This document shows positions 49,631 to 56,976 of a stretch of 64,000 nucleotides of DNA, in pieces. Source of the DNA: Muriicola sp041358175 (GTDB taxonomy: Bacteria > Bacteroidota > Bacteroidia > Flavobacteriales > Flavobacteriaceae); assembly GCF_041358175.1 (NCBI RefSeq), contig NZ_JBGKBE010000001.1:248001-312000 (forward strand). The letters run 5' to 3'. Each line of letters opens with the position of its first letter. The first letter of the stretch is position 1. Under the pieces are notes generated by a model that saw nothing but the letters and a program-made list of their open reading frames with translations, was not told the DNA's origin and made no database searches. A program made the translations under genes and the position numbers.

Positions 49631-50446
49631 ATGAATCCTGATAAGAAGACATACAGATTGCTAGTGCTAACGGATTTGCATAAATCTTTAAGTAAAATGT
49701 TGAAAGTCACTGTGGGCATGGCTAAAATGATCAATGGCGAGATAGAAGTATTCCATGTTAAAAAACCCTCAGATATTGTAACCAGTGATAATCAATTATC
49801 CGCCATGCGTACAATTAATTCAAAGCATAAAACAATTGATAAGAAAATTCAAAATTTGATTACCCCTATAGAAAAGGAATCAGGTATGAAAATTCCTTAT
49901 TCGTTTGCCTTCGGTAATGTAAAAAATGAAATTAGTTCATATATCAAAAAACGACAACCCGATATTATAGTTTTGGGGAAACGAAAATCCAAACCTTTTA
50001 ATTTGATCGGGGATAGTATTACTGAGTTTGTCTTAGATGTCCATGACGGTGTAGTTCTAATAACTACAGATAATGATGTGCTACTTCCAAACGAACAAAT
50101 TTCTCTTGGCATGCTTAATAATTCGAAACCCTTTTTAAATTTTGCTTTTGCCGAAAATTTGAATAAGCATATCCAAAAACCCGTTAGATCGTTTAAGATC
50201 ATCAAAAATTCTACCTCAATAAAAGAAGTGTCAAAAGCTATAGATGATGAAACATTAGAATATGTATTTGAACAGAATGACGGCACAATCAAGAACCTGT
50301 CTAACTACCTATTAAAAAATAACATAAGTCTGTTATCAATCGATAGGGGACAGAAAGATTCAGATAACGCCAAAAAATTAATGCCGGTGGATATCAATAA
50401 TGTCATTAGCAAACTCAATATTCCCCTTTTGATCTCAGGTAAATAA
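49631..50446 (+). CDS. tandem universal-stress-protein-like protein
   Basis: The 271-residue soluble protein has an N-terminal USP domain (YRLLVLTDLHKSLSKMLKV, then PDIIVLGKRKSKPFNLIGDS, which carries the G-x-x-G...GS/D nucleotide-loop pattern in altered form) and a second, more diverged half with a terminal NVISKLNIPLLISGK. USPs bind ATP or other nucleotides and can modulate partners, including membrane transporters. Placed 10 bases after a SulP gene and 33 before carbonic anhydrase, it could regulate anion transport. The gene is markedly AT-rich: 57 G+C in 180 bases counted by hand (lines 49861, 49921, 50161), about 32%. Confidence 0.82.
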   Translation: MNPDKKTYRLLVLTDLHKSLSKMLKVTVGMAKMINGEIEVFHVKKPSDIVTSDNQLSAMRTINSKHKTIDKKIQNLITPIEKESGMKIPYSFAFGNVKNEISSYIKKRQPDIIVLGKRKSKPFNLIGDSITEFVLDVHDGVVLITTDNDVLLPNEQISLGMLNNSKPFLNFAFAENLNKHIQKPVRSFKIIKNSTSIKEVSKAIDDETLEYVFEQNDGTIKNLSNYLLKNNISLLSIDRGQKDSDNAKKLMPVDINNVISKLNIPLLISGK

Positions 50447-50479
50447 AAAATTCGATAACCACAATTAAAACAATTAATT

Positions 50480-51109
50480 ATGAAAGTTCACACAAAAGAT
50501 TCACAGGCAGAAATAACACCAGATTTTGCCATAACGTTATTAAAGGAAGGTAATACCAGATTTGTGGAAAGTAAAAAGGCAGAACGTGACCTATTGGAGC
50601 AGGTGAGATATACCGCATCTGGGCAATATCCATTTGCCACAATATTGAGTTGCATAGATTCTAGAGTTTCTGCCGAGCTGGTCTTTGATCAGGGAGTCGG
50701 AGATATTTTCAGCGCAAGAGTAGCCGGAAATATTGTAAATGAAGATTTGTTAGGGAGCCTTGAATTTGCCTGTAAAATAGCCGGAACTAAAATTCTCGTA
50801 ATACTTGGCCATACTGCCTGTGGTGCAGTCAAAGGTGCATGTGACGACGCTAAATTAGGGAACTTAACCACCTTGCTTCATAAAATAAAACCTGCGGTAG
50901 CAGCAGTTTCCGAACCTTCCGATAGCAGTTTGAGAAACTCAAAGAATATCGATTTTGTTAATGCTGTTGCCCGCAAAAACGTGGAACTAACTATTGAGAA
51001 TATTCGTAGTCTTAGTCCGGTTCTTAAAGAAATGGAAGATAATGAAGCTATCAAGATTATAGGAGCAATGTACGACATCAAAAATGGAAAGGTTACTTTT
51101 ATGGATTAA
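50480..51109 (+). CDS. beta-carbonic anhydrase
   Basis: The 209-residue enzyme has the beta-CA zinc ligands C58 (LSCIDSRV), H111 and C114 (GHTACGAVKGA), and the catalytic dyad D60/R62. It interconverts CO2 and bicarbonate in the cytoplasm. No signal peptide is seen. It lies between two SulP genes, which is the arrangement expected where bicarbonate uptake must be balanced with CO2, for anaplerotic fixation or pH control. A clear terminator follows, so the downstream SulP gene is separately initiated. Confidence 0.95.
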   Translation: MKVHTKDSQAEITPDFAITLLKEGNTRFVESKKAERDLLEQVRYTASGQYPFATILSCIDSRVSAELVFDQGVGDIFSARVAGNIVNEDLLGSLEFACKIAGTKILVILGHTACGAVKGACDDAKLGNLTTLLHKIKPAVAAVSEPSDSSLRNSKNIDFVNAVARKNVELTIENIRSLSPVLKEMEDNEAIKIIGAMYDIKNGKVTFMD

Positions 51110-51135
51110 AAGCAACGTTTTTATATAATATTCTG

Positions 51136-51163
51136 AAAGCCAGTAAGTTTTACTGGCTTTTTT
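51136..51163 (+). terminator. intrinsic terminator after carbonic anhydrase
   Basis: The stem AAAGCCAGTA (51136-51145) pairs with TACTGGCTTT (51151-51160) around a five-base loop, with further T residues to 51163. It ends the SulP-USP-CA unit. Confidence 0.9.
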
Positions 51164-51210
51164 ATTTGCAGAATTAAAGTATCTTAGGAGAAACAACCTA
51201 AATTAAATTA

Positions 51211-53091
51211 ATGAAATCATTATTTAAACATTTCCGGGGTGATATGCTTGGAGGAATCACCGCAGGAATTGTAGCCCTCCCTTTGGCCCTTGCCTTCGGT
51301 GTCAGTTCTGGTCTGGGGCCAAGCGCCGGATTATACGGTGCTATTTTCATTAGTTTTTTTGCTGCAATGTTTGGCGGGACCCCAACACAAATCTCCGGTC
51401 CTACAGCACCCATGACGGCAGTGAGCATGATCGTTATAGCAGGAATCATTGCGGTGTTCGATGGAGATGTTGAAAAGGCCCTGCCGGCAATACTGACTGT
51501 ATTTCTTCTCGGAGGTTTGATGCAAATCGGGCTTGGGCTAATGGGTATAGGAAGTTATATCAGGTATATCCCCTATCCTGTGGTATCGGGATTTATGACT
51601 GCAATTGGCTTGATTATCATCATTACACAAATACTTCCAGCACTTGGGTATTATCCCAAAGAAGATAGTGGTTGGGTTCAACCTTTCAAACCCCAGGCAG
51701 AAGAATTAATCCTGGAAAATATTTTAAGAGAAGAAGCCGGAGAAGGTATTCTTGTTCTGGAAGATTTTCAGGAAACTATACACAGGGCTGGCGAGATCAC
51801 CGAAGACGTAATCCAGAAAGAAGCACAGGTCCTGGCTGCTAAAGAAGCTTCCGGAGTTCTGGGGGCATTAACAGTCTTGCCAAGGGCGTTGAAAAACATC
51901 AACATACTGGAACTCATCCTTTCCCTCATTACCATAGTAATTATTTACGGTTTTAAGAGGATCACAACTAAGGTCCCAAGTACCCTGGTTGCCCTCATTC
52001 TGGTATCCGGAGTGGCCTACGGATTCGGCCTTGATTACAGGCCCATAGAGACCATTCCGGAAGGTTTCCCCCTACCTAATTTCGAAATTATTACCGAATT
52101 CCGATTGAGTGCCATAACCCCATATGTATTCACGGCTTTAACCCTCGCCCTTCTGGGATCCATCGATTCCCTCCTGACTTCCGTAGTTGCAGATAATATG
52201 ACTAAAACCAAGCACAACCCCAATAAGGAGTTGCTCGGTCAGGGAATTGGAAATAGTATTGCTGCACTTTTTGGGGGAATCCCAGGAGCCGGTGCTACCA
52301 TAAGAACGGTGGTTAATATTAATTCAGGGGGTAAAACCCGACTCTCAGGTATGATCGCCGGTTTACTCCTTCTAGTTATCCTGCTAGCTCTCGGGCCTAT
52401 AGCTTCGCAAATACCCGCAGCGGTACTGGCGGGAATCCTGATAACCGTTGGGGTTAATGTAATGGATTACAAAGGTTTGAGAGCAATTCCAAGTCTGCCC
52501 AAAGACTTGAAAATCGGACCTTTAAAATTAAGCTCCGAAGTGATGGTGATGCTGGTAGTATTATTGTTGTCTACTTTTTGGAACCTCGTTTATGCCGTTG
52601 GGATCGGACTGGTCATTGCCTCCCTTATGTTTATGAAAAAAATAGGTGACCTTACCGCCAAACGATCTGAAGTAAGGGCTGCCGGCAGAGAAAAATCATG
52701 GGCTGATGAAAAAGGATTTCCTGAATCTCTGCGAGAAAAAGTATTCATTAAGCACATAAAAGGTCCTTTATTTTTTGGTACCACAAGCGAATTCCAGCTG
52801 TTGGCTGATCAGATCCCCATTACTGCTACAGCCGTTATTATCAGATTAGGCAGGATGCAGTACATGGATCAATCCGGACTGTATGCAATGGAAGATGTTT
52901 TGCAGGACCTGAGCAGAAAAAAGATCAATGTCTTTTTTGTCAGGGTCTTAGACCAGCCCAGATATATGATGGAGCGAATTGATATTATCCCTGATCTGGT
53001 TCCCCCGGAACATATTTTCAAAAGCTTTGATGAATGCGTAAAATTTGTATTGAAACATCCTGAAGAACTGGAACCCCATTTAAATTCTTAA
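51211..53091 (+). CDS. long SulP-family transporter with a hydrophilic insertion
   Basis: The 626-residue SulP protein has the first helix DMLGGITAGIVALPLALAFG, then TPTQISGPTAPMTAVSMIV and GIPGAGATIRTVVNINSGG at the substrate site, and a C-terminal STAS domain (about 505-605, with VIIRLGRMQYMDQSGLYAM). An unusual charged insertion occupies about residues 149-220, between membrane helices (PQAEELILENILREEAGEG through EITEDVIQKEAQVLAAKEA). Its substrate is unknown, with bicarbonate or sulfate most likely. TATCTTAG about 25 bases upstream is a variant -7 candidate. It is separated from carbonic anhydrase by a terminator. Confidence 0.9.
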   Translation: MKSLFKHFRGDMLGGITAGIVALPLALAFGVSSGLGPSAGLYGAIFISFFAAMFGGTPTQISGPTAPMTAVSMIVIAGIIAVFDGDVEKALPAILTVFLLGGLMQIGLGLMGIGSYIRYIPYPVVSGFMTAIGLIIIITQILPALGYYPKEDSGWVQPFKPQAEELILENILREEAGEGILVLEDFQETIHRAGEITEDVIQKEAQVLAAKEASGVLGALTVLPRALKNINILELILSLITIVIIYGFKRITTKVPSTLVALILVSGVAYGFGLDYRPIETIPEGFPLPNFEIITEFRLSAITPYVFTALTLALLGSIDSLLTSVVADNMTKTKHNPNKELLGQGIGNSIAALFGGIPGAGATIRTVVNINSGGKTRLSGMIAGLLLLVILLALGPIASQIPAAVLAGILITVGVNVMDYKGLRAIPSLPKDLKIGPLKLSSEVMVMLVVLLLSTFWNLVYAVGIGLVIASLMFMKKIGDLTAKRSEVRAAGREKSWADEKGFPESLREKVFIKHIKGPLFFGTTSEFQLLADQIPITATAVIIRLGRMQYMDQSGLYAMEDVLQDLSRKKINVFFVRVLDQPRYMMERIDIIPDLVPPEHIFKSFDECVKFVLKHPEELEPHLNS

Positions 53092-53163
53092 AGGGAAATT
53101 CTTTGAATACAGCAACCCCTTAACAAATCCATGGCCAGAAGCGGTTAAAATCTAAAAAACCAG

Positions 53164-53171
53164 TATTTTTG
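53164..53171 (+). promoter_or_regulatory. pheS: TAnnTTTG -7 element that decides the pheS start
   Basis: TATTTTTG, an exact match, ends 27 bases before ATG 53199. The TTG at 53169 that opens a longer frame lies inside it and is rejected. Confidence 0.65.
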
Positions 53172-53198
53172 ACCGCTGGTAGGATTAGTGTATTTCAA

Positions 53199-54218
53199 AT
53201 GATCGATCAACTTAAAGAACATATCAAAGAGGTAAAGGAATTTACCGCTGAAAGCCCGGAGGCTGTAGAAGAATTCAGGATCAGGTACCTCGGTAAAAAA
53301 GGCCTGCTGAATAAGTTTTTCAGTGAATTCAAACAGGTTCCCAACGAACAGAAGAAAGAATTCGGGAAGACAATCAATGAACTCAAAGTACTGGCTTCTG
53401 AAAAAGTTACCTTACTTAAGGAATCCTTAGAAGAGAAAGTTACTGAAAAATCAATCTACGGAGATCTTACTCGTCCGGGCGAACCCCTTGAATTAGGCTC
53501 CAGACATCCCATATCCATTGTAAAGAATCAGATCGTTGATATTTTTAGCAGGATAGGATTCAATGTATCTGAAGGTCCTGAAATAGAAGACGACTGGCAT
53601 AATTTTACTGCGCTCAATCTGCCGGAACACCATCCGGCCAGAGATATGCAGGACACCTTTTTTATTCAGACCAATCCGGATATGCTGCTGCGTACACACA
53701 CCTCTTCGGTACAGGTTCGTTACATGGAAACCCACAAGCCACCCATAAGGACCATTTCTCCTGGCAGAGTCTATAGGAATGAGGCCATTTCGGCTCGTTC
53801 CCATTGTTTTTTCCATCAGGTTGAAGGCTTGTATATAGACAAAGACGTTTCCTTTGCAGATTTAAAGCAAACACTTCAGTTCTTCACCACTGAGCTTTTT
53901 GGCAAGTCGAAAATCCGACTCAGGCCTTCCTATTTCCCATTTACCGAACCAAGCGCAGAGGTTGATGTTTACTGGGGCCTGGAAACAGAAACTGATTACC
54001 GTATGACCAAAGGAACAGGCTGGCTCGAGATCATGGGTTGCGGAATGGTTGACCCAAATGTTCTTGAAAATTGTGGAATTGATTCTAAGGAATATTCGGG
54101 CTTTGCATTTGGAATGGGTATCGACAGAATTGCACTATTACTGCACCAGATATCAGATATTCGCCTTCTGAGTGAGAATGACCTGCGTTTCCTTGAGCAA
54201 TTTAAAAGCGCCTTTTAG
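53199..54218 (+). CDS. pheS: phenylalanine--tRNA ligase alpha subunit
   Basis: From ATG 53199 the protein has 339 residues, the usual bacterial PheS length. The N-terminal coiled coil (IKEVKEFTAESPEAVEEFR) is followed by RYLGKKG, then HPISIVKNQIVDIF, motif 2 with PGRVYRNEAISARSHCFFHQ and motif 3 near FAFGMGIDRIALLLHQI. It binds phenylalanine and ATP and works in the alpha2-beta2 enzyme. pheT is not in the window. It ends tail to tail with the YciI lipoprotein gene, 3 bases apart. Confidence 0.96.
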   Translation: MIDQLKEHIKEVKEFTAESPEAVEEFRIRYLGKKGLLNKFFSEFKQVPNEQKKEFGKTINELKVLASEKVTLLKESLEEKVTEKSIYGDLTRPGEPLELGSRHPISIVKNQIVDIFSRIGFNVSEGPEIEDDWHNFTALNLPEHHPARDMQDTFFIQTNPDMLLRTHTSSVQVRYMETHKPPIRTISPGRVYRNEAISARSHCFFHQVEGLYIDKDVSFADLKQTLQFFTTELFGKSKIRLRPSYFPFTEPSAEVDVYWGLETETDYRMTKGTGWLEIMGCGMVDPNVLENCGIDSKEYSGFAFGMGIDRIALLLHQISDIRLLSENDLRFLEQFKSAF

Positions 54219-54221
54219 CAT

Positions 54222-54728
54222 TCATCTAAGCGGAAAACCTTTTGCCGCCCACCAGGGATGCATCTCAATGACGAGTCGACCTGATTTTACCATGGGATCC
54301 AGATTGGCCAGACTATCGGCTATTTCTAATGTCGGGGTATTGTAAATAGTAATCCCCCTTATATCCCCATCGTCTCCGAAAGGGCCTGAAATATCAGCAA
54401 ATCCCAGTTCGTACATCCTCCCAAGATGCTCCAGATGTAAGGTTTGCAGACTATCGGCTTGCTTTTTATTTTGTGATCTGTTCGGTCCTTTTTTTAAAAA
54501 GGCAATAAAGTACTGCTGCATTATGACTGTGTCTGCCGTCTGCGGATCAACATAATCAAAGATTTCATATCCTTTTTCGAGCAGATCTGCTTTTATCTCG
54601 GCTACGGAAAGTTCTGGCTTTATGTTCTTTCCGTCCATAAGCGACTGATCCTTTTTCCCTGCCTGCTCACACCCCAAAAAAAGGGCGAGTACCGAGAAAA
54701 TAAGGAAGGAATTTATTGCTTTTTCCAT
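54222..54728 (-). CDS. YciI-like domain lipoprotein
   Basis: The 168-residue precursor has a lipobox LFLGC (C20). The mature part contains a YciI-type ferredoxin-like domain: MQQYFIAFLKKGPNRSQ, then HLEHLGRMYELGFADISGPF and GDIRGITIYNTPT. The conserved YciI histidine and acidic residues are present in altered spacing. YciI proteins are small enzymes or binding proteins of unknown reaction; a lipid-anchored version is unusual. It overlaps the 3' end of the CYTH gene by 16 bases, so it is the last gene of that unit. Confidence 0.8.
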   Translation of the reverse strand: MEKAINSFLIFSVLALFLGCEQAGKKDQSLMDGKNIKPELSVAEIKADLLEKGYEIFDYVDPQTADTVIMQQYFIAFLKKGPNRSQNKKQADSLQTLHLEHLGRMYELGFADISGPFGDDGDIRGITIYNTPTLEIADSLANLDPMVKSGRLVIEMHPWWAAKGFPLR

Positions 54729-55189
54729 GTTACATATGGGTATTTACTGAGTTGTGAATTATAGTATTTTGGGTCGCCTGTAACCTCAATTCCCAACCAT
54801 TCAGGTTTATCATAGTGCTCATCTACTTTTTGCAGCTCTATTTCGGCAATCACCAATCCTTGATTTTCATCGTAAAATTCGTCTACCTCAACAAGGTGAT
54901 TTCCACTTCTTACAAGATAGCGGATTTTCCTTATAACGCCCTTTTCGCATATACTCAGAAGATTTCTTGCCTCTTCCGGTGTAATTTCACGCTCCCATTC
55001 GAAGCGCGTTGTTCCATCGGCATCCGTTCTACCTTTTACGGTAATAAATCCCTTAGAACCGGTAAGACGAACCCTTACGGTTCTGTCGGGGTCTGTGTTA
55101 AGAAACCCCTGGATTATTTCAATCTCATCATATGCCTCGGCCCGATAGGCATCAGAATTTACCAAAAATTTCCGTTCGATCTCAAGCAT
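54713..55189 (-). CDS. CYTH-domain protein (triphosphate tunnel fold)
   Basis: The 158-residue protein opens with LEIERKFLV, the ExExK hallmark of the CYTH domain, then VRVRLTGSKGFITVKG and FEWEREITPEEARNLL; the further basic and acidic tunnel residues fit the family. CYTH proteins hydrolyse triphosphates such as tripolyphosphate or thiamine triphosphate using divalent metal. It overlaps the preceding Rossmann gene by 8 bases and the following lipoprotein gene by 16, so the three form one unit. Confidence 0.92.
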   Translation of the reverse strand: MLEIERKFLVNSDAYRAEAYDEIEIIQGFLNTDPDRTVRVRLTGSKGFITVKGRTDADGTTRFEWEREITPEEARNLLSICEKGVIRKIRYLVRSGNHLVEVDEFYDENQGLVIAEIELQKVDEHYDKPEWLGIEVTGDPKYYNSQLSKYPYVTWKKQ

Positions 55190-55850
55190 TGGCGAGTTGA
55201 CTTATTTTGTCTGAAGTGATCCTATTCTCCCTGAATTCATTATTGGCCAACCATACCATGGCCTTTGCAATATCTTCTGCCGAAATAGACCGGTATTTTC
55301 TCAAAGGACCAATCAAAAACACATTCAAGACTGCGAATACAATTTTGGCAATCTTTTCCCCCCTCCTCTTTTCTCCTCTTTTTCCCGAGATCAGAGAAGG
55401 CTGAAGGATATATGTTTGAGGGATTCCCAGCTCCAAAACAGCCTCTTCCATTTCACCTTTGATCTTGCTATAAGAAACAGAACTGTTGGGATTAGCCCCC
55501 AGGGAAGACATTACCACAAAAGTGTCGATATTGTACTTAACGCATAGTCGGGCTGCCTCTACAGGGATCCCGTGATCTATCTTTCTGTATTTTTCCTTGT
55601 CTGGGGTTTTGGATTTTGTGGTTCCGATGCAACAGTAAACTTCATCAGCTGTAAATTTTGAAGAGAACTGTTTAAGGTCTAAGAGGTTTCCAAGATATTC
55701 CTCGTATTTAGGATGTGTTATTCCCGTAGAAGAACGGGAAAAAGCCTTTATCCCGGAATATCTCTCGTCATCCAGTAATTTATTGAGAAGCAAACCTCCT
55801 GTGAGGCCTGTCACACCCAGAATAATAGCCGTTTTAGCAGGTTTATCCAT
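55182..55850 (-). CDS. NAD(P)-binding Rossmann protein (HTATIP2/NmrA-like)
   Basis: The 222-residue protein starts TAIILGVTGLTGGLLLNKLL with the GxTGxxGG dinucleotide loop, then VYCCIGTTKSKTPDKEKY and FVVMSSLGANPNSSVSYSKIKGEME, which match the HTATIP2-like atypical SDR group. It is likely an NADPH-binding oxidoreductase or sensor of unknown substrate. It leads the three-gene unit that includes CYTH and the YciI lipoprotein, and is divergent from dinB with 28 bases between starts. Confidence 0.85.
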   Translation of the reverse strand: MDKPAKTAIILGVTGLTGGLLLNKLLDDERYSGIKAFSRSSTGITHPKYEEYLGNLLDLKQFSSKFTADEVYCCIGTTKSKTPDKEKYRKIDHGIPVEAARLCVKYNIDTFVVMSSLGANPNSSVSYSKIKGEMEEAVLELGIPQTYILQPSLISGKRGEKRRGEKIAKIVFAVLNVFLIGPLRKYRSISAEDIAKAMVWLANNEFRENRITSDKISQLANA

Positions 55851-55867
55851 AAATCTAAGATATGACT

Positions 55868-55875
55868 TAAATTTG
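55868..55875 (+). promoter_or_regulatory. dinB: TAnnTTTG -7 element almost touching the dinB start
   Basis: TAAATTTG, an exact match, ends 3 bases before ATG 55879. The only start that keeps the conserved N-terminus lies at the expected transcription start, so dinB mRNA may be leaderless. Confidence 0.5.
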
Positions 55876-55878
55876 TTT

Positions 55879-56976
55879 ATGCCCTACGATTTTCCCATCC
55901 GCAAGATAATCCATATCGATATGGATGCCTTTTACGCATCCGTGGAACAACTGGATCATCCTGAGCTTCGGGGGAAGCCTTTGGCAGTTGGTGGCGGATC
56001 AAAAAGAGGAGTAGTTGCTGCGGCCAGTTATGAGGCGAGAAAATTTGGTGTCCGCAGTGCAATGAGCGGCGCACTTGCAAAAAAAATGTGCCCTGAATTA
56101 ATATTTGTAAAACCGCGCTTTGAGCGATACAAAGAACTCTCCCTGAAAATACGTTCTATTTTTTTTGAGTATACGGAGCTGGTTGAACCTTTATCTCTGG
56201 ATGAAGCCTATCTCGATGTAACCCGGAACAAGGTTGGGAATCCCTCAGCCACATTGATTGCAAAAGAGATCCGAGATCGTATCTACACCGAACTCGGTTT
56301 AAAAGCCTCTGCAGGAATATCCATCAATAAATTTATTGCGAAGGTTGCCAGTGATATCAACAAGCCAGATGGGCAAAAAACCGTAAACCCCGAGGAAGTG
56401 GTGCCCTTTCTAGAAAAGCTCGATATTCGCAAGTTTTATGGTGTCGGGAAGGTTACGGCAGAGAAAATGTATCAGTTTGGAATTTTTACCGGACTTGATC
56501 TCAAAGGAAAAAGTCTTGAATTTCTGGAAGAACATTTCGGAAAGAGCGGGATGTTTTACTATCAGGTTGTTCGTGGGATACACCAGAGTGAAGTAAAGTC
56601 GCACCGCATCCCGAAATCCTTAGGGGCTGAACGTACTTTCAGTGAAAATCTAAGTAGTGAGGTATTTATGAAAGAACGGCTTACCCACATTGCTGCTGAG
56701 CTTTCAAAGAGGATTGACAAATCCGATACAGCTGGCAAAACGATCACCTTAAAAATCAAGTACAGTGATTTTACCATGCAAACAAGGAGTAAAACCCTTC
56801 CTTATTATGTCTCAGACCGGGAACTTATTTTAGATACCTCTATGGAACTGTTATATCAGCAACCACTTGATAATTCGGTTCGCCTTCTTGGAATATCCCT
56901 TTCTAATTTAAAAGGTGCAGAAACAAGTCAAAAACAAGATCATTCCGTATCTGTTCAGCTCAAATTTGAGCTTTAA
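55879..56976 (+). CDS. dinB: DNA polymerase IV (Y family)
   Basis: From ATG 55879 the protein has 365 residues. RKIIHIDMDAFYASVEQLD contains the first catalytic aspartates; LSLDEAYLDVT holds the second acidic pair; SAGISINKFIAKVASD and the helix-hairpin-helix near IRKFYGVGKVTAEK follow, then the little-finger domain. It bypasses DNA lesions as part of the SOS or general damage response. The frame extends upstream to 55783 through the divergent gene, but the promoter element and conserved N-terminus support 55879. It ends overlapping the pyk stop by 4 bases. Confidence 0.94.
   Translation: MPYDFPIRKIIHIDMDAFYASVEQLDHPELRGKPLAVGGGSKRGVVAAASYEARKFGVRSAMSGALAKKMCPELIFVKPRFERYKELSLKIRSIFFEYTELVEPLSLDEAYLDVTRNKVGNPSATLIAKEIRDRIYTELGLKASAGISINKFIAKVASDINKPDGQKTVNPEEVVPFLEKLDIRKFYGVGKVTAEKMYQFGIFTGLDLKGKSLEFLEEHFGKSGMFYYQVVRGIHQSEVKSHRIPKSLGAERTFSENLSSEVFMKERLTHIAAELSKRIDKSDTAGKTITLKIKYSDFTMQTRSKTLPYYVSDRELILDTSMELLYQQPLDNSVRLLGISLSNLKGAETSQKQDHSVSVQLKFEL

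Noticed and set aside
49897..50292. 131-codon minus-strand frame
   Set aside because: Antisense to the AT-rich USP gene; no recognisable protein features.
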